A stretch of 64,000 nt of DNA. Source: Lutibaculum baratangense AMV1. GTDB taxonomy: Bacteria > Pseudomonadota > Alphaproteobacteria > Rhizobiales > Tepidamorphaceae. The DNA is taken from assembly GCF_000496075.1 (NCBI RefSeq), contig NZ_AWXZ01000015.1:62001-126000 (forward strand), in the 5' to 3' direction. The notes under the pieces are model-generated. The model made no database searches and had not been told where the DNA came from. It saw only the letters and a list, made by a program, of their open reading frames with translations. Position numbers and translations under genes: made by a program. Below are positions 25,269 to 34,400 of the stretch, one piece after another (position 1 is the stretch's first letter; every line of letters begins with the position of its first letter).

Positions 25269-27485
25269 ATGGCCGAGAAGCACTTCCGCATCGAGATCGA
25301 CGCCGATGGAATCGCGCTCGTCATCTGGGACACGGCCGGGCGCTCGATGAACGTCATCGACCTCGCTGTGATGGACGAGCTCGAGACGATCATCGACCGG
25401 GTGTCGGGCGAGGAGAGCATCAAGGGTGCGGTGATCGCCTCGGGCAAGGACGCGTTCTCAGGCGGCGCCGACCTGAAGATGCTGGGCGGCATGCTCGAGG
25501 CCTTCCACACGGAGCGCGAGCGCGACCAGACGGCCGCCACGCAACGCCTCTTCGACGAGAGCCGAAGGCTGTCGCAGATCTATCGCCGGCTCGAGACGTC
25601 GGGCAAGCCCTGGGTCTGCGCCATCAACGGCACCGCGATGGGCGGCGCGGTCGAGCTCGCGCTCGCCTGCCATCACCGCGTGGCGGCAGAGAACCCGAAG
25701 GCGAAGTTCGGCCTGCCGGAGGTGAAGGTCGGCCTCTTCCCCGGCGCCGGCGGCACGCAGCGCGTCGCGCGCATGATGCCGGCCGCGGACGCCCTGCAGT
25801 ACCTGCTCCAGGGGCGCGACCTCGACTTCGCGACGGCGCGGAAGATGGGGCTCGTCGACGAGATCGTGCCGGCCGAGCGCCTCGTCGAGGCGGCGAAGGC
25901 TTGGATCCTCGGGGGCGGCAGCGCGGTGAAGCCGTGGGACGAGGAGAAGTTCCGCCTGCCGGGCGGCCCCGTCTACTCCGCCACGGGCTTCCAGGTCTTC
26001 CCGGCCGCGAACGCCATCTACCGGCGGGAGACGCAGAACAACTATCCCGGCGCCCGCGCGATCATGTCCGCCGTCTACGAGGGGCTGCAGCTTCCCATGG
26101 ACGCGGCGCTGCGCGTCGAGTCGCGGTACTTCGCCCACGTCCTGCAGACGAAGGAGGCGGCGGCGATGATCCGCTCGCTCTTCGTCTCGATGCAGGAGCT
26201 GAACAAGCTCGCCCGCCGTCCGGCCGACGTACCGGCGTCGAAGGCACGCAAGGTCGGCGTTCTGGGCGCGGGCTTCATGGGTGCGGCCGTCGCCTATGTC
26301 AGCGCGAAGGCCGGCATCGAAGTGGTCCTGATCGATCGCGACGTGGAGAGCGCCGAGCGGGGCAAGGCCTATGCCGACACGCTCGTCTCCAAGGACGTCT
26401 CGCGCGGCAAGGCGACGCATGAGGCGAAGGAGGAGCTCCTCGCCCGCATCGACGCGACCGCCGATTACCAGCGCCTCGAGGGTTGCGACCTCGTGATCGA
26501 GGCCGTCTTCGAGGACCGCGACGTCAAGGCGGACGTGATCCAGCGTGCGGAGGCCGTCGTTCCGGAGACCGCGGTGATCGGATCGAACACGTCGACCTTT
26601 CCCATCAGCTCCCTCGCGAAGGCGAGCGTCCGGCCGGAGCGCTTCATCGGCATCCACTTCTTCTCGCCGGTCGAGAAGATGATGCTCGTCGAGGTGATCA
26701 TGGGCGAGGCGACGGGGCCGGAGGCGCTCGCCGTCGCGCTCGACTACTGCCGCGCGATCCGCAAGACGCCGATCGTCGTGAACGACAGCCGGGGCTTCTA
26801 CACCTCCCGCGTCGTCGGCACCTATATCCGCGAGGGCCACCTGATGCTGGCGGAAGGCGTGCCGGCCGCGATGATCGAGAATGTCGGGCGCATGGCCGGG
26901 ATGCCGGTCGGCCCGCTCGCGCTCAACGACGAGGTGGCGGTCGACCTCGCCTGGAAGATCCTGCAGGCGACGAAGAAGGACCTCGGCGAGAGCGCGGTCG
27001 AGCCACGCCAGGAGCACCTGCTCGAGGAGATGGTCGTCAAACGCGGCCGGCTCGGCCGCAAGAACGGGCAGGGCTTCTACGACTATCCCGACGCGGGCAA
27101 GAAGCGCCTCTGGCCGGGGCTTCAGGACCTGCAGGAGATACGTCTCGACCCGGACACGGTCGACGTGGGCGAGTTGAAGCGGCGCTTCCTCGTCATGCAG
27201 GCCCTGGAGACGGCGCGCTGCTTCGAGGAGGGCGTGCTGACGGACGTGCGCGAGGCCGATGTGGGCTCGATCCTCGGCTTCGGCTTCGCGCCCTTCACCG
27301 GGGGGACTCTGAGCTATGTCGACGGCATGGGCACGAAGGCCTTCGTCGACCTCTGCCGCGCGCTCGAGGCGCGGCACGGACCTCGCTTCGCGCCGAACGA
27401 CCTCCTGATCGCGATGGCGGAGAACGGCGAGACATTCTACGGCCGCTTCCCCCCGACCGACGTGGCGCCGCAGCGCGCGGCCTGA
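25269..27485 (+). CDS. Bifunctional enoyl-CoA hydratase / 3-hydroxyacyl-CoA dehydrogenase (FadB/FadJ-type)
   Basis: A 738-residue trifunctional-type alpha subunit performing hydration of 2-enoyl-CoA and NAD-dependent oxidation of 3-hydroxyacyl-CoA. The N-terminal crotonase domain (about residues 1-200) has the oxyanion-hole segment INGTAMGGAVELALAC and the Glu-bearing FGLPEVKVGLFPGAGGTQR. The Rossmann domain starts near residue 326 with VGVLGAGFMGAAVAY. It is followed by FIGIHFFSPVEKMMLVEV (catalytic His) and RGFYTSRVV. The start follows GGGAGAGC. It partners the thiolase at 23136 in beta-oxidation. The intervening EAL gene means it has its own promoter region at 25159-25268, where a lone CGTAAG half-site of the MerR dyad occurs. 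Confidence 0.94.
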   Translation: MAEKHFRIEIDADGIALVIWDTAGRSMNVIDLAVMDELETIIDRVSGEESIKGAVIASGKDAFSGGADLKMLGGMLEAFHTERERDQTAATQRLFDESRRLSQIYRRLETSGKPWVCAINGTAMGGAVELALACHHRVAAENPKAKFGLPEVKVGLFPGAGGTQRVARMMPAADALQYLLQGRDLDFATARKMGLVDEIVPAERLVEAAKAWILGGGSAVKPWDEEKFRLPGGPVYSATGFQVFPAANAIYRRETQNNYPGARAIMSAVYEGLQLPMDAALRVESRYFAHVLQTKEAAAMIRSLFVSMQELNKLARRPADVPASKARKVGVLGAGFMGAAVAYVSAKAGIEVVLIDRDVESAERGKAYADTLVSKDVSRGKATHEAKEELLARIDATADYQRLEGCDLVIEAVFEDRDVKADVIQRAEAVVPETAVIGSNTSTFPISSLAKASVRPERFIGIHFFSPVEKMMLVEVIMGEATGPEALAVALDYCRAIRKTPIVVNDSRGFYTSRVVGTYIREGHLMLAEGVPAAMIENVGRMAGMPVGPLALNDEVAVDLAWKILQATKKDLGESAVEPRQEHLLEEMVVKRGRLGRKNGQGFYDYPDAGKKRLWPGLQDLQEIRLDPDTVDVGELKRRFLVMQALETARCFEEGVLTDVREADVGSILGFGFAPFTGGTLSYVDGMGTKAFVDLCRALEARHGPRFAPNDLLIAMAENGETFYGRFPPTDVAPQRAA

Positions 27486-27595
27486 GGGCGCGCAGAACCG
27501 GGTCCGGCGCCGGCGCGTTGCCCGTAGGCGGGGCTACCATGGCGGCGGCTCCGACCATATGTTTGCCGTACGTCACGGTGCGGAAGGAGCCTGTC

Positions 27596-28119
27596 ATGAG
27601 ATCACTGGTCGCTTTGTCCGCGTTCCTGGCGCTGCTCGTCGCCCCGGCCGTCCTCGCCCAGGAGGCGCAGCCGGACACCGAGGGCGGGCGGTACATGCTG
27701 CGCGAGGTCGACGGAGGCTATCTCCGCGTCGACAGGGACACGGGCGACACCTCGATCTGCCGCGGATCGGGAGCCGGGTGGACCTGCACGCTCGTCGCCG
27801 ACGACCGCAGGGCCTACGAGGACGAGCTCGAGCGGCTCGCCGCGGAGAACGCCGAACTCGCCGACCGTGTGGCGAGCCTGCGCGACGAGGTCGCGAGGCT
27901 GCGTGGCGGAGACGCGACGACCGGCGGCGAGGCAGGGGAGGGGAAACGTCCCCGCCCGTCCAGCGTCGCAACGACGAACTCGTCCTCCAGCTGCCGAGCG
28001 AGGAGGATCTCGACCGGCTGTCGGAGACGTTCGAGGTCGTCATGCGCCGGTTTGTCGAGATGCTGCGCTCGCTGAAGAGCGATCTTGAGCAGCCGCAGGA
28101 CCAGCCGGGCGGCAACTGA
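27596..28119 (+). pseudogene. Frameshifted secreted coiled-coil protein
   Basis: A gene for a small exported protein (about 174 residues if repaired) broken by one missing base. The first part (27596 to about 27940) has a signal peptide MRSLVALSAFLALLVAPAVLA, a strand-rich region with GGRYMLREVDGGYLRVDRDTG and a coiled coil LERLAAENAELADRVASLRDEVARL. After GGEAGEG the frame becomes nonsense-like (Ser/Arg-rich). The -1 frame continues sensibly as ETSPPVQRRNDELVLQLPSEEDLDRL and an MRRFVEMLRSLKSD helix, ending at 28119. The break lies in GGGGAGGGGAAA (about 27934-27946), so one missing G in a homopolymer explains it. It may be a true mutation or a sequence error. Function unknown. Confidence 0.65.
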
Positions 28120-28152
28120 GCGCCGCGGGCAGGCCGACGGACCGCGCGCCCC

Positions 28153-29010
28153 TCACCACGCGCCCTCCATGCGCCCGGCGCGGATGCGGGCCTCGAGCCT
28201 CTCCCTGACCTCTTCCGGGAAGCGGTTCGCCCGTCTCGTGGCGAGATCCATCGTCAGCGCCGTCGTTTCGACCGTCGCGACCACCTGGCCGGTTTCGATG
28301 GCGACCAGTCGGTGCGCGAAGCTGACGGTGGATCGCGACACCACCTCGAGCCGCGAGTGGACGTCGACGAGCCCGTCCGGCCCGCCGCCCTCTCCCCGCG
28401 TCAGCTTCATCTCGACCGCCACGCGACCGGCCGCCTGCTCGGCGAGCCAGGCGGGCGTGACGCCGATGCCGGTCCAGAACTGCGTGGCTGCGTCGCTCAC
28501 ACGGCCGATGATCGCGCTGTCATAGGGGCGCCCGTGGCGGTCGCACTCGCCGGCGCGGAGGCGCCCGCGATAGGTCGCGAACCCGCCGTCGAACGCATCG
28601 CCGCCGTTCGTCTGCGCCGGCTCCGCACCCAGGCTGCGCGGAAGGGCCGCCTCCGGCACTCCCGCGGCAGCGGTCCTGGCGACCGCCTCGGGAAGCGATT
28701 CGTAGCTGTCGAGCGCGGTCGCCGCGATCCCGCCGTCGGCGGTGTTGCGAAGCACGTGCACGAGGCGCGGCGAACCGTCCTCGGCGGCGTGGCTGTGGCC
28801 GACGACCGACTGGTCGACCCGAAGCTCGCGGTGGTAACGCACATGTCGGACACGCGGAAGCGGCCGTGCGGCAGCTTCCACTCCGGCGAAGGCGAAGAGG
28901 TGGGCCGCCGCATCCTCGAAATGGCGGAAGTAGAACTGGACGTTCAGGTGGTCGTTTTCGTCGCATTCCCACGTGTTGACGTAGGCGCGCAGCGTCTCGG
29001 CCGGTCTCAT
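28153..29010 (-). CDS. Thioesterase family protein (double hotdog)
   Basis: A 285-residue predicted acyl-CoA thioesterase. The first hotdog unit begins YVNTWECDENDHLNVQFYFRHFEDAA, where the D-x-N-x-H-x-N arrangement matches the catalytic Asp region of 4-hydroxybenzoyl-CoA-type thioesterases. The second half has a matching unit RAGECDRHGRPYDSAIIGRVSDAATQFW. Tandem hotdog proteins hydrolyse the thioester bond of acyl-CoAs; the particular acyl group cannot be read. The start follows AAGGAGAG. It is divergent from the YjbQ gene and may serve the nearby beta-oxidation locus. Confidence 0.82.
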   Translation of the reverse strand: MRPAETLRAYVNTWECDENDHLNVQFYFRHFEDAAAHLFAFAGVEAAARPLPRVRHVRYHRELRVDQSVVGHSHAAEDGSPRLVHVLRNTADGGIAATALDSYESLPEAVARTAAAGVPEAALPRSLGAEPAQTNGGDAFDGGFATYRGRLRAGECDRHGRPYDSAIIGRVSDAATQFWTGIGVTPAWLAEQAAGRVAVEMKLTRGEGGGPDGLVDVHSRLEVVSRSTVSFAHRLVAIETGQVVATVETTALTMDLATRRANRFPEEVRERLEARIRAGRMEGAW

Positions 29011-29197
29011 GGCTCTCCTTCATCACGGACGGAGGTCGGGTGGAGAAAATGGCCCGGGCGACGTCGAAAAGGCAAACGATCGCGCCGCTTGTTTGACGCA
29101 TTGCCCTTGCGTTCGGCGCGGGCCTGTCGCAAGTCCGGCTGTGGCGGATCAGCGGCAGGTCCACTGGGGCGGACACGAAGGACGGGAACGCGGGGAC

Positions 29198-29626
29198 ATG
29201 CTCGAGCAGAGGCTCCACACGCTGACGCGGCGCACGCCCGGTCCGGGCTTCCACGACATCTCCTCGGAGGTCGACGCCTGGTTGAGCGGAGAGGGGGCGC
29301 TCTCGGGCCTGCTCACCGTCTTCATCCGCCACACCTCGGCATCGCTGACGATCCAGGAGAGCGCCAGCCCTCCCGTGCGCCGCGACCTTGCCGAGGTGCT
29401 CGACAGGCTGGCGCCGCGCGATCGGCGGTATCATCATTCCATCGAGGGGCCCGACGACATGCCGGCCCACATCCGGTCGATGCTGACCGACGTCTCGCTG
29501 TCGATCCCCGTCCTCGACGGCCGGATGTGCCTCGGCACGTGGCAGGGCCTCTACCTCGTGGAGCATCGGGACCGGCCGCACGACCGGCAGGTCGTGCTGC
29601 ATTTCCTCGGGAGCCTCGCTCGGTGA
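29198..29626 (+). CDS. YjbQ family protein (UPF0047)
   Basis: A 142-residue protein of the YjbQ/UPF0047 family, sometimes annotated as secondary thiamine-phosphate synthase because E. coli YjbQ has weak activity of that kind. The signatures are IRHTSASLTIQESASP (about residues 43-58) and the C-terminal GTWQGLYLVEHRDRPHDRQVVLHFLG. The ATG at 29198 follows GCGGGGAC, and family similarity starts there. It is 74 bases ahead of the response regulator gene on the same strand. The physiological role of the family remains unclear. Confidence 0.88.
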   Translation: MLEQRLHTLTRRTPGPGFHDISSEVDAWLSGEGALSGLLTVFIRHTSASLTIQESASPPVRRDLAEVLDRLAPRDRRYHHSIEGPDDMPAHIRSMLTDVSLSIPVLDGRMCLGTWQGLYLVEHRDRPHDRQVVLHFLGSLAR

Positions 29627-29699
29627 TAAGAGGTGGAGGACGAACCGGTTTGCATGGGCTCGGCCGCCCGTGGAGCCTGTGGCGGCCAGGGGAGTAGGC

Positions 29700-30368
29700 G
29701 TGGCAGAGGCAGATCACTACAGGATCCTGATCGCAGACGATCATCCGCTGTTTCGCGATGCCTTGCGCAACGCGCTCACGGTCCTGTGGCCGGGTGTCGA
29801 GATCGCGGAGGCGGGCTCCCTCGACGAGCTGGCGGCCCGGATCGAGGCGTGGCGGGAGGTCGACCTCGTGCTCCTCGACCTGGCGATGCCGGGGGTGCGT
29901 GGATTCTCGGGCCTCCTCTTCCTGCGGGCGCAGTTCCCGGAGGTGCCGGTGATCGTGGTCTCGGCGCACGACGAACCGAATGTCGTCAGGCGCAGCCTCG
30001 AGTTCGGCGCGCTCGGCTTCATCCCGAAATCGGCCGGCATGGGTACGATCCGGCAGGCCGTCGAGACGGTGATGCAGGGGCGCACATGGACGCCGCCCGA
30101 CTTCGCGGGAGCGGAGGCGCCGCCGCCGACGAGCTCACTGTCGGCGCGGCTCGCGACGCTGACGCCGCAGCAGGTGCGGGTCCTGATGATGCTGTCCGAC
30201 GGGCTCCTCAACAAGCAGATCGCCCACCAGCTCAACGTCTCCGAGGCGACCGTCAAGGCGCACGTCTCCGCGATCCTGCAGAAGCTCGGCGTCGACAGCC
30301 GCACGCAGGCCGTCATCGCCGCCAGCCGCATCGAGACGAGCGGCTGGATCGACGAGGCGGCGGGGTAG
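29700..30368 (+). CDS. NarL/LuxR-type response regulator (possible CrbR-like partner)
   Basis: A 222-residue two-domain response regulator. The receiver (about residues 5-125) has the acidic pair ADDHPLF, phospho-acceptor Asp in LVLLDLAMPG and Lys in GFIPKSAG. The C-terminal LuxR helix-turn-helix is LTPQQVRVLMMLSDGLLNKQIAHQLNVSEATVKAHVSAILQKLG. The GTG at 29700 has a GGGGAG ribosome site at correct distance. No kinase gene is directly adjacent, but a symporter-kinase fusion of CrbS/MxtR type lies 1.1 kb away beyond a stress-protein gene. CrbS uses LuxR-type CrbR to control acetate use, so pairing is a reasonable inference. Confidence 0.85.
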   Translation: MAEADHYRILIADDHPLFRDALRNALTVLWPGVEIAEAGSLDELAARIEAWREVDLVLLDLAMPGVRGFSGLLFLRAQFPEVPVIVVSAHDEPNVVRRSLEFGALGFIPKSAGMGTIRQAVETVMQGRTWTPPDFAGAEAPPPTSSLSARLATLTPQQVRVLMMLSDGLLNKQIAHQLNVSEATVKAHVSAILQKLGVDSRTQAVIAASRIETSGWIDEAAG

Positions 30369-30391
30369 ATCCCGGCCGCCTTCCTATGCCG

Positions 30392-31228
30392 TCAGTGCGC
30401 CATGAGCAGCGGCAGCGGGCACTTTCGCAGGAGGTCGCGCGTGACGCCGCCGACCACGGCCTCTCTCAGGCGCGAATGGCCGTAGGCTCCCGTGACGATG
30501 AGCTGCGCGCCGATCGCCTGTGCTTCCCTCACCAGCGTGTCGGCCACGTCGTCCTTGCGCTCGAGGAAGCGGAACTCGACCGGCACGCCGTGATGGCCGA
30601 GGTGACGCACCATGTCGTCCGCCGCGGCCTTCAGCTCCGCGTCGCGCTCGCCGTGTCTGGCGACGCTGGCGAGCACGACCGTCTTCGCCTGACGCAGGAT
30701 CGGCATCGCCTCGGCGACGGCGCGGCCGCACTCGCGCGTGTTGCTCCAGCCGACGAGGACGGTGTCGATGGCGCCGATCGTGCTCGCTCCCGGCGGGACG
30801 ACGCAGACACTGCGGCCGCCCTCGAAGAGCGCGGCCTCGGCCGTGTCCGCCGCGCTGTCGTCGCCGGAATCGTACGGGCGTGACAGGACGAACACGTCGG
30901 CCGCTCGGGCCGCCTCGGCCGCCACGCGGGCAAGCTCGCGCCGGGGAACGTCGTAGCGGCGCAGCATGGCCGGCGCCTTCAGGTGCGACAGCTCCGACTT
31001 CAGCCGGGCTTCGGCGGCATCGCCGAACTCGTGGGCGATCGTCTCCGACTCCCGGCGGATGCCCGGGGCGGCGACTCCGCCGTCGATCAGCGTCGCGTAG
31101 TCGGGCACGACGTTGAGGAAGGCCCCGGTCACGTGGGCTTCGAAGAGTCCGGCCAGGCCGTCAGCCTGGGCGAGCCTCGTCTTGTCGGCGTCGCCGCCGT
31201 TCAGTTGCACCACGATGTCGCGGATCAT
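30392..31228 (-). CDS. Universal stress protein (tandem Usp domains)
   Basis: A 278-residue cytoplasmic protein with two Usp-like halves. The N-terminal half starts MIRDIVVQLNGGDADKTRL. The C-terminal half contains DTVLVGWSNTRECGRAV and ends with the ATP-binding signature VTGAYGHSRLREAVVGGVTRDLL, matching G-x2-G-x9-G(S/T). Such proteins support survival under oxygen limitation and other stress. The start at 31228 is where family similarity begins. An FNR/FixK-type box (31391-31404) lies about 163 bases upstream on its coding side, pointing to induction under low oxygen by the FixK regulator encoded at 38 kb. Confidence 0.87.
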   Translation of the reverse strand: MIRDIVVQLNGGDADKTRLAQADGLAGLFEAHVTGAFLNVVPDYATLIDGGVAAPGIRRESETIAHEFGDAAEARLKSELSHLKAPAMLRRYDVPRRELARVAAEAARAADVFVLSRPYDSGDDSAADTAEAALFEGGRSVCVVPPGASTIGAIDTVLVGWSNTRECGRAVAEAMPILRQAKTVVLASVARHGERDAELKAAADDMVRHLGHHGVPVEFRFLERKDDVADTLVREAQAIGAQLIVTGAYGHSRLREAVVGGVTRDLLRKCPLPLLMAH

Positions 31229-31390
31229 TGTCGTTTTCTCCCTCATTCGTCGCGCCGCGATGCTCGTGCGGCGCACTCGGTTCGTTTCGTCGGCGAAAGC
31301 GGAGCCGACGGGAAAACAGGCGGCTGTGCCCGCGAATCTTCGCCCGTCGGCGTCTCGATCCGATCCGAGCACACGAAACCTGGGGGAGAC

Positions 31391-31404
31391 TTGATCGCTG
31401 TCAA
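31391..31404 (-). promoter_or_regulatory. FNR/FixK-type box upstream of usp
   Basis: TTGAT-CGCT-GTCAA, one mismatch from the consensus TTGAT-N4-ATCAA. It sits 163-176 bases before the start codon of the universal stress protein gene. With usual class II geometry the transcript would begin near 31356, leaving a leader of about 128 bases. Universal stress proteins are common members of FNR/FixK regulons. Confidence 0.6.
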
Positions 31405-31475
31405 CGCACGCCGGAAAAACTCGCGGAGGCTCGCGGCGGTCGACCGGGCAGGCTCGCCGGTCTCCGGTCCGAGGG

Positions 31476-34400
31476 CTATTCGGCCGCCTCCGCCCGCCGC
31501 ACATGCTGCGCGAGGAGCGAGCGCAGCGCCGCCGCCTTCAGCGGCTTGAAGAGGATCGCGACGTTCTCCTTCTGCGCTGCGGCACGCAACTCCTCGGAGC
31601 GGTCGGCGGTCACGAGCACGGCCGGGAGCTCTTGTCCGAACAGCCCCCGCAGCCTCGCGATGGCCTGAAGCCCCGTCCCGTCATCGAGGTGGTAGTCGGC
31701 GAGAACGACGTCGGGCGCGGCCTTGCCCTCCATCGCCGCCAGCGCACCTTCCGCGGAGGTCGCGCACACCGCTTGAGAGCCCCAGCCGGCCAGCAGCGTC
31801 GCCATGCCGTCGAGGATCCTCTTCTCGTTGTCGATGCAGAGGGCGGTTAGGGAACCCAAGGGACCGGCCGGCGCCGGCGCGGCGCCGGACACGGCCGGAG
31901 CCTCCGCCAGGGCGGCGGCGCGCGAGATCTCGACGTGGAACACCGAGCCCTGTCCCGGCGTCGACCGCAGTCCCACGGGATGGTCGAGCACCCGGCCGAT
32001 CCGCTCGACGATCGACAGGCCGAGCCCCAGGCCGCGGGCGCGCCTCGCCCCGTCCTCGAGCCGCTGGAACTCGTCGAAGATGATCGCCTGCTTGTCGAGC
32101 GGAATGCCCGAACCCGTGTCGTGGATCTCGACCCGCACCGTGTCGCCGGCCCGGCGGCATCCCACGAGGACGGTGCCGCGCTCGGTGTATTTGAGGGCGT
32201 TCGAGATCAGGTTGCGCAGCAGCCGGCGCAGGAGCCGCCGGTCCGACCGCACGGCGAGCGAGGTGCCGACCACCCTGAGCTCGAGCCCCCGCTCCCTGGC
32301 GAGCGGCTCGAACTCGATCTTGAGCTGCTGCAGGAGCTCGCCCAGGTCGAAGCTCGTGAGCTCCGGGCGCAGCGCGCCGGTGTCGAGGCGCGAGATGTCC
32401 AGGATCGCGCTCAGGATCTCCTCGACGGCGTCGAGCGAGGCGTCCACATTCTGGGCGAGCGAGCGCTCGTCCTTGGCGAGGGTGCGCTCCGTGAGGGAGG
32501 AGGCGTAGAGCCGGGCCGCGTTGAGCGGCTGCAGGATGTCGTGGCTCGCGGCGGCGAGGAAGCGGGTCTTGCCGAGATTGGCGGCCTCGGCCGCGGCCCG
32601 GGCGACCTCGAGCTCGCGGTTGAGCCGCATCAGCTCCTCCGTGCGCTCCCGCACCCGCCGCTCCAGCGTCTCGTTCGACCGCTCGAGCGCCTTCGCCGTC
32701 CGCACCCGGTCGGTGATGTCGGTGTAGGTCGCCACCCAGCCGCCGTCCGGAATAGAGGTGCCGTGCACCTCCAGCACGCGGCCCGACGGCAGGAGATGCT
32801 CGTGATAGGCGTGGTCCTGGCCGCAGAGCCGCTCGACGCGCGCATCCACGAGATCCTCGACGTCCCCCTCGCCGAAGTCGCCCCGCTCGGCCCGGAAGCG
32901 GGCGATGTCGCGCAGCGGTATGCCGACCCGGCCGAGCTCCGGCGGCAGGTCGAGGAGCTCCCTGAACCGCCTGTTCCAGCAGCTCAGGCGAAGCTCGGAA
33001 TCGAGCACGATGATGCCCTGGTCGACATGGTCGATGGCCGACTGGAGGAGGTCGCGGTTGTGGACGATCGCCGCGGACGCCTCGTCGAGCAGCCGCAGGG
33101 CCTGCCGGCTCGTCATGCCGTGGCGGCCGAGCAGCAGCGCCAGCACGAGGCGGGAGGACGGCGCTCCGATCGCGCTCGCCAGAAGATGCTCGGAGTAGCG
33201 CAGCAGCCGGAGGTCGACCTCGCGGCCCGGATCGAGCGTCACGCCGTTCTCGTCGGCGAAGCTCTGCAGGGCGCGCTCGGTGCGCTCCCGGCCGAGATAG
33301 CGGGAGATGAGCGCCGTCAGCTCGCCGACCGTCGCCTCGCTTCGCCAGAAGCCGGGGCCGGGCAGGGGCTTCATCTGGCTGTCGACGAAGACGCTCGCCT
33401 GCGAGCGCTCGATCGCGCGCGGCTCGCGCGTGAGCGACAGGACCACGTAGGTCGCGACGTTAACGGCGAGGCTCACGAGCGTGCCGTGGGTCAGCGGGGT
33501 CAGGTCGAGGAAGACGAGATCGTGGGGACGCAGGGCCGCGATGCCGAAGGGCCCTTGCGTCACGAAGTCCATCGACAGGAGGCCCGAAGCCGCGAAGGTC
33601 GGGAGGAGAAGCGTGTAGGCCCAGACCGCGAAGCCCGCCAGTGTCCCCCAGATGGCGCCGCGTGCCGTGGCGCGTCTCCAGAACAGCCCGCCGAAGAAGG
33701 CCGGCGCGAGCTGGGCGATGGCGGCGAAAGACATGAGGCCGATCGAGGCGAGCGCCGCCGAATTGCCGGCCGTGCGGTAGTAGGCGTAGGCGAGGAGGAG
33801 GACCGCGAAGATCGCGATCCGCCGGATCGTCAGGAGCGTGCGCCCCATGTCCTCGCGCACGGTGCCGCGCTCGTCGTCGCGGCGCAGCAGGAACGGCATC
33901 ACGAGGTCGTTGCAGACCATGATCGAGACCGCGACGCTCGCCACGATGACCATGGCGGTGGCCGCGGACAGGCCGCCGATGAAGGCGATAAGGCTGACGA
34001 GGTTCGCGCCCGCGCTCATCGGCAGCGAGAGGACGTACATGTCGGGCGATGCGCCGACCCGGCCGAGGGTCTGAAGCCCCGCGGCGGCGATCGGGATGAC
34101 GAACAGGTTGATGAGCACGAGATAGGCCGGGAACGCCCAGCGCGCCCAGGCGAGGTCGCGCTCGGAGTGGTTCTCGACGACCATCACGTGGAACTGCCGG
34201 GGCAGGAGCACGATCGCGCCGAAGCTGAGGAGCGTGATCGTGAGCCACGATTCGAGGTTCACCGCCATGAAGCCCGGCTCGGTCGCCCGGGCCTGCGCCA
34301 TGGCGGACCACAGTTCGCCCGGGCCGCCATAGATGCCGAAGGTGACGAAGAGCCCGACGGCCAGGAAGGCGCCGAGCTTGACGATGGATTCGGTCGCGAT

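Noticed and set aside
27938-27946. Programmed -1 frameshift at GGGGAAA in the coiled-coil protein gene
   Set aside because: A slip would need a Lys codon tRNA to re-pair with GAA at its first base, which is unfavourable, and no stimulatory structure is evident. A missing G is simpler.
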